DNA of 64,000 bases, taken from positions 54,049,355-54,113,354 of the forward strand of contig NC_016131.3 of NCBI RefSeq assembly GCF_000005505.3, read 5' to 3'. Numbering within the stretch: the stretch's first letter is position 1; every line of letters begins with the position of its first letter. Positions 10,493 through 21,598 of this stretch are shown in pieces. Made by a program: the position numbers and the translations under genes. The DNA is from Brachypodium distachyon. Its lineage: Eukaryota; Streptophyta; Magnoliopsida; Poales; Poaceae. The notes below the pieces were generated by a model that was not told the DNA's origin, ran no database searches, and saw only the letters and a program-made list of their open reading frames with translations.

Positions 10493-11503
10493 TCAGAAAT
10501 CCTCGTCGATGCTGAAGACGTGATTGGTAGCGGCGCCGCCGTTGAGGTTCGACATCACGGAAGCCTTCTGGTAGTCGCCGACGCGCTTCTCGAAGAAGTT
10601 GGTCTTGCCCTGCAGCGAGATGAGCTCCATCCAGTCGAACGGGTTGACGGCGTTGTACATCTTGCTGCACCCCAGAGCCGTGAGCAGGCGGTCGGCGACG
10701 AACTCGATGTACTGGCCCATGAGTCCGGCGTTCATGCCGACGAGGGCACATGGCAGAGCGTCGCAGATGAACTCCCTCTCGATGTCAACGGCGTCGGCGA
10801 CGATCTCGCGGACGCGGGACTCCTCGAGCTTGCCGTTGAGGAGTTCGTAGAGGAGGCAGGCGAAGTCGCAGTGCAGCCCCTCGTCGCGCGAGATGAGCTC
10901 GTTGGAGAAGGTGAGCCCCGGCATGAGACCACGCTTCTTGAGCCAGAAGATGGCGCAGAAGGAGCCCGAGAAGAAGATGCCCTCGACGCAGGCGAAGGCG
11001 ACGAGGCGCTCGGCGAAGCGCTCGCCGCCTTCGATCCAGCGCATGGACCAGACGGCCTTGCGGCGGACGGCGGGGACGGTGTCGACGGCGCGGAAGAGGC
11101 GGTCCTTCTCGGCGGCGTCGCGGATGTAGGTCTCGAGCAGCAGGGAGTACATCTCCGAGTGGATGTTCTCGATGGCGATCTGGAAGCCGTAGAAGGCGCG
11201 GGCCTCGGCCACCTGCACGTCGGACATGAACCGGGAGGCGAGGTTCTCGAGCACGATGCCGTCGGAGGCGGCGAAGAAGGCGAGCACGTGGGAGATGAAG
11301 TGGCGCTCGTCGGGGGAGAGCGTCTCGTCCCAGTGGCGCGCGTCCGAGGAGAGGTCCACCTCCTCGGCCGTCCAGAAGGACGCCACCGCCTTCTTGTAGA
11401 ACTCCCAGATCTGCGGGTACCGGATCGGGAACATGGAGAAGCGGTCCGAGGACTCCGCCAGCAGAGGCTCCTCCGCGTCGACGAGATTCGGCGCCGCCGG
11501 CAT
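10493..11503 (-). CDS. RNR2: Ribonucleoside-diphosphate reductase small subunit (R2), intronless, 336 aa
   Basis: This is the R2 subunit of class Ia ribonucleotide reductase. It holds the di-iron/tyrosyl radical used with the R1 subunit to make dNTPs in the cytosol. By alignment of conserved motifs to the E. coli/mouse enzymes, the iron ligands are D81 (in FAASDGIV), E112 and H115 (ENIHSEMY), E174 (VEGIFF), E208 and H211 (RDEGLHCDF). The radical tyrosine is Y119. All are present. The C-terminal tail FSIDEDF is the R1-docking peptide. At 336 aa the length is normal for plant R2. The single uninterrupted exon, strong third-position GC bias and TATA box about 105 bp upstream fit an expressed gene. 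It is likely S-phase regulated, because a TTTSSCGS-type E2F site lies upstream. Confidence 0.96.
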   Translation of the reverse strand: MPAAPNLVDAEEPLLAESSDRFSMFPIRYPQIWEFYKKAVASFWTAEEVDLSSDARHWDETLSPDERHFISHVLAFFAASDGIVLENLASRFMSDVQVAEARAFYGFQIAIENIHSEMYSLLLETYIRDAAEKDRLFRAVDTVPAVRRKAVWSMRWIEGGERFAERLVAFACVEGIFFSGSFCAIFWLKKRGLMPGLTFSNELISRDEGLHCDFACLLYELLNGKLEESRVREIVADAVDIEREFICDALPCALVGMNAGLMGQYIEFVADRLLTALGCSKMYNAVNPFDWMELISLQGKTNFFEKRVGDYQKASVMSNLNGGAATNHVFSIDEDF

Positions 11504-11606
11504 CTTCCGTGGTTGATCTGTTCCGGCCGGGTGGGGGATTTTTGGGAAGCGGGAGCGGGAAGAGGTGGATTTGGGGGTGAGGAATGGAGGGAAGGAAGGC
11601 GGGTGG

Positions 11607-11613
11607 ATTTATA
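11607..11613 (-). promoter_or_regulatory. TATA box of the RNR2 gene
   Basis: The minus strand reads CGCGTATAAATCC, about 105 bp before the ATG at 11503. This is a suitable spacing for a core promoter with a 60-80 nt leader. Confidence 0.65.
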
Positions 11614-11662
11614 CGCGCAGCGCGTGGGGATTTTGGGGGGAGATTTGGAGTTGGAATTTGGA

Positions 11663-11670
11663 TTTGGCGG
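11663..11670 (+). promoter_or_regulatory. Candidate E2F site upstream of RNR2
   Basis: TTTGGCGG matches the E2F consensus TTTSSCGS and sits about 50 bp upstream of the TATA box. Plant RNR genes are known E2F/S-phase targets. Use of this site is inferred. Confidence 0.45.
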
Positions 11671-13350
11671 CGGCGCCTTGGGAGGGAAGGAGGAGGGGGG
11701 GAGCGGATAAGAGGCGCCGTGCGGCGGAAGAAGGGGGGAAAATTTCGATTGGTTTTGCCGGGTGATTTGGGGGAAGAGAGGAGGTTGGCGCCGCGCGCAA
11801 ACCCTATCTCCCACGCGATGGAAACCGTGGGGTTTCGTTTTGTTCGTGGGCCGGCCCTAGTATACGTGATCGCGGGCGACAACAACTTTTTGAGACGCAC
11901 AAATCGAAAACTAGAAAGAAAAAAATTATTTTTTTGAGGGGAAAAATGTGGTGAAAAACATTTGGCCCCGAGCCCGACAACACGGGCCAGGCTTGGGTTT
12001 CTTTTTCCTGCCTGCAGCCCGGCCCAACATCCAACCCCCATAATAATTGAAAAAATAACGTTTAATGGATAGTTTTAAAAATCAGTTTTATACAGCCAAC
12101 AATAACTAAATTTAATATTATGCCAAAAAGCGTGTTTTCCTGGGCCTCGGTTTGGGTCAGTTTCAGGCTTGGCGTTTTGCCTTGGGCCGACGCCAGGCCC
12201 AAAATCCGGCATCAGAGCAACGATGTCAGCAGTATTTTTGTATGGCTAGATGGCCTATGCTTTGCTGAATTGCTGTAGTGTGCCTCGTGTCAGAGTGAAT
12301 CAGAGGTTACGTCGACCGGAAGTCCGTGGAGTCGGCCCATGAGGGAAGCAACTCTACTTCTCAATTTTTATGTCATTGATTGAGGGGACAACACAGAAAA
12401 ACCTCACCGGAAAAATTTGTCGTTCGGAAGAAGGAACTTGGAGAGGGGACGTCAAAAAATCGCCTCTAGAGCGTTCTTCACCACTTTCATCGATTCCTTG
12501 CTACTCTCCAACAAGTAGGGAGTAGTTCACCTCTGGACCACGGGTTTATGGTACTAGCCAACACGTGCCATCTCATTGAATACGGCATCGAAAACGTGCA
12601 TTGACCGTATGCGGGACTTTTCGCCTAGTTTAGTGACAGTCATTACGATTTTTAAAATACAATGACCTAAGTGAGTTTTCCTATCAAACCGAATGGCCGT
12701 AAGCATATCTTACTATTGAGAATAAATCCACCTAACGGTTGTGGCCACACGCATCATCGGAGGCGAAACCAGCGCTTGATGCCAGGGCCAAAGGCTTGAC
12801 TAATATGCCAATAGGAGTCATGCAACTTTCATGTATCTTGCCTTGCTGGTCGCACCAAACCATTTGTCGCTGTACATATTATCTGCATTCCTCTTTGTTA
12901 ACGAAAGAGGCAAAGCTTTCACCCTTTTGAGAAAAAACAAATGAATGCTAGCCCTTGAATTCGGGTTGACAATTTGGACACTGGCACTGCTAGCAAATCT
13001 TTAGACACTCAGTTCTCGTATTTGTGGGATTTGATCTTTTTTTTTATCAGAAATTGATTTCTAGATTTTTAGTAACTTTCATTCATTTGGATATTTTGAG
13101 GATGAGCGGAAAGATATGGGAAAGAGTGGTGCCACTTGGCACAACCCTAGGTGTCTTGAAACTTTCCACATAACCTTGTGTTCACGGAAGCTGAGAGCCA
13201 CCGAGACAGGCTTTTTTCGGACGGAGATGCGTGATGAAAGCAAGAATTTGGCCTCTGAAATTATAGGTATGCGAAGTAGCATGTACTTGGTAGACATGCC
13301 TTCCTTTGTTCTTCGTATGAACTTCTTTCCGCCATAAAACTTTTACAGCT
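11671..13350. other. Intergenic, no gene seen
   Basis: The first 250 bp are GC-rich RNR2 upstream DNA. The rest is AT-rich, with GGCCCGGCCC-like patches at 11860-12215. I see no coding exon, RNA gene or complete element. Confidence 0.5.
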
Positions 13351-13618
13351 CGTTTAGTAGTTCACATTTCATTTCTAGAAATGAAAGAAATAAAAAAAAA
13401 TTAAAATTAAAATTAAAAGAATCATGTTTGTCCGTGACCTGATTAGTAGAATGAGAGGCAATTCAAAAGAAATGGTTCTGTTTAGAGAGGAACTGAAGTT
13501 AGGTGGTGTTATTCAATTGAATTCCTCAATCCAATTCTATGGCAGCCAAACAAATTAGTTCTGATAATCCAAAATGAATTCAGGATTCCAGACTCAAATG
13601 ATGGAAACCAAATAAACA
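13351..13618. repeat. MITE, decayed copy of the family at 36350-36657
   Basis: It shares an ordered set of phrases with 36350-36657: 'catttcatttctagaaatgaaa', 'aatcatgtttgtc', 'agagaggaa', 'gaattcctcaatccaattc' and 'ccaaaatgaattcaggattcc', ending in 'caaatgatggaaaccaaa'. Terminal repeats have degraded. Confidence 0.6.
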
Positions 13619-14295
13619 GTTAAATAAAACCATGTACAACGCACTTCATCTACGGAGTATGTTTCAACCTCGGTCCACCCTAAAGTGGGTTTAGCTTACA
13701 TGGTTGCCAGCCGCTACCACACTTACATGTTTGATTTATTTTCCTTCTTTTTTTTTCTTTTTTTTTTGCTCTGACAGGATAGTGCTATCCTTACATTTGT
13801 TTTTAGGGAAAAGATGATCGATATCCGTCAATCGATTAAAAGGGAGCACTGTACAGAATGGGAATCAGAGAGAGATTCCCAGGGAGGAGGGGGGGAGCAA
13901 AGAAAAAGGAAAAAAGCGAGAGAGGAAGCCTATCCTCCCAGGTCTAGCGAACACGCCCTAACACGGCCCTGGTACTCCTCCCACACGAGGAACGCTACCT
14001 ACAAAGCCGAAGTTGCCACGCCTCTGAAGGTGCGACGGTTCCGCTCCTTCCAAATCCCCCACCATGTGTAGATGAGCCTGCCACTGAGCATCCTCTTCGC
14101 ATGCTTTGGGCGCCCCTCGGCCAGCCCCTCCCAAAGGTCATTGACGGACCCGGAGTCCGGCAGGGACAACGTGGGGTCCGATGCCCAGCTCTGAATGTGG
14201 GACCAGACATCTCTAGTGAAGCAGCATTCTCCACAGATGTGGATGATCGTTTCAGGATAGATCCTGCAAAGTTGGCAAATCGAGTTGTGCGTCCA

Positions 14296-17200
14296 TTAGC
14301 GGATCGCCAAGTTATCAGCGGTCAGGATCTTGCCGTGAAAGCACCGTCCAAGCGAAGAATTTGTACTTGGGCTCCGCCTGCGCTTTCCAGAGCTTGTCAG
14401 AAGAGAAGGGAGGCAGCGACCCGTTGAATTGTGCTTTGTAGGCCGAGGCAGCAGAGTAGGTCCCCGATGTCGACTATCGCCAGGCAATGGCGTCAACCTG
14501 GTTAGAAAGCCGGACGTCGCGAATGCATGTCCAAAGTTCCACGAAGTCCGCCGTCTGCTCCGCGGTGTCAATCTTCAGGAGGGAGCGCACCCAATTGTGC
14601 GACGTAAGCTCCTTCTGCACCGTGCGCTGCTTCCTGGTGGCAATGGCCAGTAGCCTCGGCCAGCGCTGGGCCGGCGAGGAACCATCCGGCAGCCATGCAT
14701 CATGCCAGAATTGCGCCGTTTCGCCGTTCCCCAAGGTGATCTTTGTCGCCGCCCTGAAGAGTGCCCGGTCCGACTCGTCACAAGGGATAGGTAGGCCTAC
14801 CAATGGTCTGGCCCTGTTGGTCCAGCTGAACCAAAGCCAGCACAGCCGGAGGGCCCTCCCAAAGCGGCACAGGTCCGGCATTCCAAGGCCACTGAGGGGC
14901 TTCGGCCGGCAAACCGTGCTCCAGTTCACCGGCGAGATGGATGAATCGGCCTGATCCGACCCTCGGTTCCGCGTCCAGACAAACACGCGCATGAGCTTGT
15001 TAATTCTTTTGAGGACCCACGCGGGAAGAGCGAATGCCGTGAGGTGATAGGTGATCATCGCCGAGAGGACAGACTTGGCAAGGGTGATTCTCCCTGCCCG
15101 AGTGAAATGGACACCCTTCCAGCCCGCCAGACGCGCACCGACCTTGTCGATCAGAGGTTGGAACGCAACGCCTTTGAGTCTCGTCGTGGAAAGGGGAAGA
15201 CCCATGTAGGAGCAAGGGAACGAGCCCTGTTTAGCCGGAAAAGCAGCAAGTGCGGCGGCGGCTTCGTTGTCATCGCACCCGACCAAGAAGAGCTCGGACT
15301 TCTCCAGATTGGTGCGGAGGCCGGAGGCGTCACCGAAGACACCCAACAACCGATGAATAATAGCGAGCTCCTCCGCTAGTGGTCTAGCGAAGATACCCAC
15401 GTCATCCGCGTAGAGGGAGACACGCACACGCGCAGTAGCATCATGTAATGGCTGCAGTACGCCCTAGTCTTCTGCTTGTCGGAGTAAGTGGTGCAGAGGG
15501 TCGATCGCGATGATGAACAGCATGGGGGACAACAGATCGCCTTGCCAAAGGCCCCTCGTGTGTTTGATCTGCGGGCCTGATACCCCATTGGGAGCACCTT
15601 GGAGGAAGCCGAGGAAAGCAGTGAGCAAATCCATTGCCGCCATTTTGGCCCGAAGCCAATCGTCGAGAGAACCTCCAGAAGATAGGGCCAAGAGACGGAG
15701 TCGAAAGCTTTGGAGATGTCGAGCTTCAGAAAGCACCCTTTTTCCTTCCTTCTGTGCAGTGCTCGGATGATCCCTTGCACAAACACAAAGTTATCATGGA
15801 TGCATCACTTCTTGACGAACGCGGACTGGTTGACGGAGACAATGTTCGGGAGCATGGGCGCGAGGAGAAGAGCCATCAGCTTGGAGAAGATTTTCGCGAT
15901 ACTATGAATGAGGCTAATCGGGCGGTAGTCGCGAATGGACAGGGCATCCCCTTTTTTAGGAAGGAGCATGATATTTGCCGAGTTTACGAGAGGGGACACA
16001 CGGCTGCTGGCACTCGAGAGGAAGAGAATGGCCCCATGAAGATCGGCTTTGATAATATCCCAGCACGCCTGGAAGAACCTACCGGTGAATCTGTCCGGGC
16101 CCGGAGCCTTCTCCGCCAGGAGGCTAAAGATGGCGGCCTTGATCTCTTCCATCGTGAAAGGAGCTTCAAGGCAAGAGAGATCCCTCCTGACATAGCCGAG
16201 TTCCTCCCAGTTGAGGCAGGTAGAGCGAGCGGAGGCGGTGCCCAGGAAGGAAGAAAAATGGTCGCGGATGACACCCTCCTTCTCCTCATGGGTGATGGCG
16301 AGCCCGGCCCCCGAAGACAGCGTCTGGATGAAGTTCTTCCTTCTCCGCCCGTTGGCCCTGATGTGGAAGAACCGAGTGTTGGCGTCCTTGAGCTTAATGG
16401 TGGACGAGCGAGCACGCTGCCTGATCTTAATCTTGGCAATGATCGCAAGGCACGCGTACTTGCGCTTCATCGAAGCATGGAGGCGCCATTCCACAAGGGA
16501 GAGGATGCGGAGCTCTTGGACTACGTCCAGTTGGCCAACAACCTCCAAGGCAACGGCCATCTGCAGGCGCATGTCGGCGAAGTTGGATTTGTGCCAAGAC
16601 GAGAGGACTTTGGCCGTGCAAGCAAGCTTGACATGGAGGCAACGAGCCTTGTCGTGGGAGGAGACAGGGGCATCCCAGGCTGCGCGCACCACGTCCATGA
16701 AGCCCTCCATGCGCGTCCAGAAGGCCTTGAAGCGGAAGGCGTGCGGCTTGGGGAAGAATTCGACGCCAAGCATGAGGAGGGGGGCGTGATCCGAGACCGC
16801 GGCGGGAAGGGCCTGAAGGGTAGCCGAGGGGAAGAGGAGATCCCAGTCCTCAGAGCAGAAGACACGGTCGATCCTGGTGAGGGTAGGCACGCCTTGCTCG
16901 TTGGACCAGGTGAATCTTCTCCCCAAGAGGGGAAGCTCCCTGAGCGCCATGGAGTCCAGGGCCCGTTTAAAGCGCGCCATGAGTCGCCGGTTAAGTTGAA
17001 GATTGTTCTTATCCGCGGCCTTCTGGATGACATTGAAGTCCCCAATGGCGAGCCACCTCGCCCCCTGCGTTGTCGCCAAGTCCCGAAGTTCCTGAATGAA
17101 GGCAACCTTCTGTCCCTCACCCTGCGGGCCGTAAACTCTCGAGATGTTCTAGGAGGAGCCATTTGCCCGCCAAGTGACCATCGCGGAGATCGTGTTCGCG

Positions 17201-17703
17201 GTGCAAGAGAAGTTACTAAGCGAGAAGAGGCGTTGCGACGCTGCCAGCAGGATGCCCCCGCGAGTGCCGTCCGCAGGCAGGAAACCAAAATCGTCAGCAA
17301 AGTCGGCGCCTAAAATGTTGATCACGTCCGTCCTTGAAACGAGCTGGAGCTTTGTCTCCTGCAGGTAAACGATAGAGGCGCGAGCGTTGGCCACCAGAGC
17401 ACAAACCGCCGCCCAGCGAACCGGGTTGTTCAACCTGCGCACATTCCAGCACAGCAACCTCAAAGATCCACCCGCCGAGGATGGGGAAGGAACCGTTGTC
17501 GCCATTATAGGTGGGGAGGGAACCACACCAAGGCAAGACGGCGAGGGAAGAGCATTAACGAAACAGGGGGCGCAAAAGTGACAGCACGACGACAATAACA
17601 TGTAGCTCGATGACAGTAGTTCAGACCGGACACACACGAAGACGACGACCACATAACAGCAAGTTCTGAAAGTAAACGACGAGTTCTGGAAACGCGATGA
17701 CAT
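14296..17703 (-). pseudogene. LINE ORF2: endonuclease plus reverse transcriptase, frameshifted
   Basis: On the minus strand, the APE-type endonuclease begins near 17600 (RLLCWNVRRLNNP, QETKL). It continues after a frame break with GDFNVI and SDHAPLL. Reverse transcriptase motifs follow: KAPGPDRF, YRPISLIHSIAKIFSK, KLDISKAFDSVSW, LWQGDLLSPMLF and LYADDVGIF (catalytic YADD). Connection/zinc-finger-like sequence (WHDAWLPDG) comes last. Pieces lie in different frames: 17703-17149, 17079-15805, 15786-15376 and 15427-14474, with the extreme 3' end at 14571-14296. At least three frameshifts or stops separate them. Order and content are standard for plant L1-clade elements. It cannot encode active protein. 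Confidence 0.9.
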
Positions 17704-17771
17704 CTACTCGGAGCGCAGCCCGACCACACCAGCAGCCGGAGTCACCGCGACATCTTGATTCGGTGCAGCAT

Positions 17772-20116
17772 CTAGTTGACAGCGATGCCACGTCCGCGGC
17801 CAGCACCGCGTCCCATCCCCCGGCCAGTGCCCGCAACCCGGGGGGTCTTCTTGCACCTCCTCGCCTCCGCAACGAGGCTCTCGATGGCCGCAATCGCCAG
17901 CTCTGACAGCGGTTCCTTGAAGAGCTTGATGTAGGCCTCCCGTGCCTCATCATCGAAAGGCGCCGCCGGCGGAAGAGAACCAAGCCGGCGTGCCACCAAC
18001 GTCTGTGCCGCCAGCATAGATGAAACGCTAGACAACGGGCGGGCGGCGATCTTGGCGCTGCGGCGGACCGTTGTCGGAGGGAGCACAGCAGGTGTCGGGA
18101 GGCAACCTACACAGCCGTCGCCGGAGTCACAAGAATCGGCGCCGGCCCGTCCGTGCAAATGGCCGCGAAGAAGTCTTCCACGCGGGACGAAGATGGCAAC
18201 GCCAGCGACGACGGCGGGCCGGAGATCGGCCCTGACGTCACCAAGGCGAGGTCGCCGGGCGCTGGCTCTGCCAGAAGCGGCAGAGCAAGGAGGGGGGACG
18301 GCGAGGACGACGTGACCTGCAGAGAGAGCAAGGTGAGGGAGATGCCGAGGTCGTTGACGTCCGTGGCAGCCATCGAGGGAGACATGGCGGTGGTCAGCGG
18401 TGGAGGAGAGGGGCCGCGCGGCACCAGCACATCCCTGCAGCCTGAGGAAGGCGGGCCACCCGGGGTCGCCGTCTTGCGCGCAGGGGAGCGCACCACCGAG
18501 CAACGGCGAAGACGCAGGGGGCCAGCGGCAACCATCCGGCGACCGCCATAGCGTGAGGACGCGTCAACGGGAACGGACTTGCGCTGCGGGTAAGGCGCCG
18601 CCCTAGCAAGGCGGGAGATGAAAGAGGAGCCCTTGCGCCCGTCCCGGCAACCCGAACGATCGCGGCGCCCGTCGGCATCGCCGTCGCGGTCCTTGTCGTC
18701 GTAGCGTCTGTCGCGGCGCCCATCCTTGCAGTTCCTCGTCGGCGGAGCAGGGCGGCGCCCGTCATCGCGCCTGCCCGTGTCCGGCTCCGCGAAGTCCCAG
18801 GCGTAGCCCTGGATGACACGTCGGCCGCGAGAGGAAATCGAGCCTCCCTCCCGAGCCGGAGTGAGGGACGTAAGGTCCTCCACCACGTCGATGTGGATGA
18901 GCAGGGATTTGCGGCGTCCCTCGATGCCCGTGGCCGGCGTGTTGTGGATGGCGACCGGCATGAAGGGAGGCACCGTAGGGTTGGACGCGTCCTTGTTCTC
19001 CATCAACCAGAAGTTGTGACATCGAGGCAACGCCGCCGGGTTTGCCGTCCACACCCAGAGAACGGCGTGGGTGTTGAAGGAGTGTTCTGCCACCACCATC
19101 TCCTGCGTGATCTCCATCACGTTGTGGTCCTCCTCCGGGCGTCCTTGGAAATCACCGCCTCCAGCCATGAGGACGTCGATGAAGGAGAGACCAGTGGAGA
19201 CCGGCCGGGCACGAAGGCTAGGAGGGGGCGGCGGTGGCGAGGCAGGCGCAGCACGGCAAGCGTTCTCCAAGTGGCCTGGGCGGTGACACTTCCAGCAATG
19301 CTGCGGCTCGCGGCAACTGGAGGCTTTATGTTGAGCGCTGAGGCAGCGGAAGCAGCGGCCGCGCATGCGCCTTAAAAGCGCGGCCCGGTGCTCCTCCTTC
19401 CCCTTCGTGGGTGCCAGCTGAGGCATGCCTCGATTCTCGCGACGCCACCAGTGAGGACGCTTAACGAGCTGCCAACCCGCTTCATGGCGACTTGAATCTC
19501 CATCTTGTCACACCGTCCGCAATGGGACTTGACGAGCCGCAGGGGAGTGAATGCGCGGCAAGTGCGCCCGGGGCGGGAAGCAACCAAGGAGGCAGGGCTG
19601 CCCATGGGGAGGCAAGCCAGGGGGAGGGGGCGGCAAAATCCATCTGCCCATCCCTAAATCCCCCGACCCACCGGATCTGGCCGCATTGAAGAGACGGAGT
19701 TGCCCGGGCGGTGGGGAGCCAGCAGGAGGGGGCGGCAGATCTGCAGTAATGGCGCAACTCTCCACAGATCTCGCATTGAAGGCAAGGGCTTCCCTGCCAG
19801 CAGCAGGGGATCTTCTCTGCGGAGGAACATAGTATAGATCCAGGCCAGAATCATCAGCCCGGACCACCACAGAGCAGATCCGGATGGCCGGTGCAGGGGA
19901 AGGTTGCGGGGAGTCAGGAACGAACTCCCCATCCTCTGCTTCGTCGCAGGCGTCCGCCCAAGAGAAGCGCGCCGGGGTGAAGGAGGCTGGGGGTGGGGAT
20001 GTGGGGAAGGGGCTGGTGGCTAGCTGGGAGGGGGGTGATGGCAACGGCGACCGGGGTCGCCGGTCGCCGGGCTGGTCACCTCTGGTGGGGCTGGAGACGA
20101 AGGCATTATCTACCAC
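17772..20116 (-). pseudogene. LINE ORF1: zinc-knuckle nucleic-acid-binding protein, frameshifted
   Basis: The Pro/Ser-rich N-terminus (20116-19508) and the central part (19426 onward) are in different frames. The centre holds two CX2CX4HX4C zinc knuckles in tandem (CFRCLSAQHKASSC and CWKCHRPGHLENAC). A long Arg/Asp-rich, low-complexity tail follows (18850-18550). The family packages LINE RNA. The frame breaks mean this copy is a pseudogene. Confidence 0.8.
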
Positions 20117-20140
20117 TGAAGGTTCTATACCTACATGTTA

Positions 20141-21598
20141 ATCCAAGTGTCTAATGGAACGGCACAGGGCAAATCTAGGGAAAAACCTTACGTTCCCATA
20201 CGAAATGGGGTAGTGAAAAAGGATGCACATGAACACCAGCACCAACCACTTGATCAACAAAATAAATCGCTCTGCTTTATTTTAACAACCAAAGTGTGAA
20301 ACAGGATATTGTTGGCAAACATGATACAGCAGCAGCAGCAGCAGCACACATGACATATAACAATGATGAATGGAATCTTGGACCACCAACAATCGCACTG
20401 GAAGCCTAGAAGGCTAGAACAGTCAAGTGCTACCTTTCTCCAACAAGAATGAAAAGAACAAGCCGGCAAAAATGTAACAAAAACTCTGGCTATGCACGAA
20501 GGGCACATGCATTTTCATTTCAAGGTAACAAATAAATTTGTGCCCAAAAAATCAGACATTCTGTAAAGCATGACTCTTGTTATTCCTGAGGAAAAGGACA
20601 ACATATATAACTTCAGTTTGTCAGGTAGCAATATTCCTCTCCAATATTGGAATCCTGACAAGATATTTTCAAGCACGCACTATAAATCCAGTCAATAACA
20701 TGTAGAATGCAAGGGTCACAGTATGTCAGTAACAAGTGAGTATCACACAAGTGTTCAAATACTCATGATTGGCGGCAGATCATATTACCAATCCCAGAAC
20801 AGCAAATTCCGAAAAGCCCCACGATCGCTGGCAAATGAAGAGCGTGAAAACAGCTGTTACCCATAACAAAGATAGAAGTATAAATCCTGGACTTATGCTA
20901 TGTCAGCACAGATGATATACATTGTTCCATGAGTGAGCCAATAATACAAGGGAGGCTGAAACTTTATATTGCTGTTCTTATCAAGACTACGACTTGCAGA
21001 CCAAAAAGCAAAGTACACAAGGAGCACGCTCCCACTAACAAGCAGATTAATGCACGCTCGGCTTCCATTGACCAAACATCCGTTTCCACTTTGGAAAAAT
21101 AGACAAGAAATATCACCACCCATTCACCATCAACATCATCTTCCATCTGAAACATTCTTTCAGATTTTGTCAACCATTTTGCGCAGACTTCACACATACA
21201 TCAACCTCTTTTCATTAGTCCAAACATCCACTACTAAAAGGGCGACCAGGCGGCCCCGCCACAAAGTGTATGGCTAGTGCGCTACAGACCCAAAAGGAAA
21301 CAAAATGAGAGCATGCCAGACTCTTTGGTAGTTCTACCCATCACTCACACTCATAGGGGCATTGAAAGACGTAGGAGCATGAACAGAGCCATATCTTTGC
21401 AATCAAAGCACCTTTGAACAAAAGAAAAGGGGACGAGACATCATATATCATATACCATGGGTACTACGACAGGATAGGGATCTTTAGGTCCTTCCCCTGC
21501 TCTTTGTTAGCAGAACAAAGTGTTCAGTATATCCTATACTTTGGATAGGTCGACGCCTAGTAGTAGTAGAGGTGCGTGCTAGAGTTACCGTTCCTATA
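20141..21598. other. 3' flank of the bHLH gene, no separate gene seen
   Basis: This lies between the LINE 5' end and the bHLH stop. It contains a (CAG)n tract at 20327-20345. 'tttatt' near 20276 would be AATAAA on the minus strand, so a long 3'-UTR is possible. Short frames here show no domain. Confidence 0.45.

Larger units (their letters stand above)
13733..20126 (-). mobile_element. Decayed full-length L1-type LINE, about 6.4 kb
   Basis: Reading on the minus strand, an ORF1 with two zinc knuckles is followed by an ORF2 with AP-endonuclease and reverse transcriptase. It ends in an A-rich tail (plus-strand T run at 13741-13768). A degenerate direct repeat (ACACTTACATGTTT at 13719-13732 against ATACCTACATGTTA at 20127-20140, 11 of 14) is a plausible target duplication. 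Frames are broken in several places, so the copy is dead. Confidence 0.85.

Noticed and set aside
10472..11710. 412-codon plus-strand frame across the RNR2 region
   Set aside because: It is the antisense shadow of the GC-rich R2 gene; its translation has no domain, while the minus strand has all R2 ligands.
15634..17313. 559-codon plus-strand frame
   Set aside because: Antisense of LINE ORF2; the minus strand carries endonuclease and reverse transcriptase motifs.
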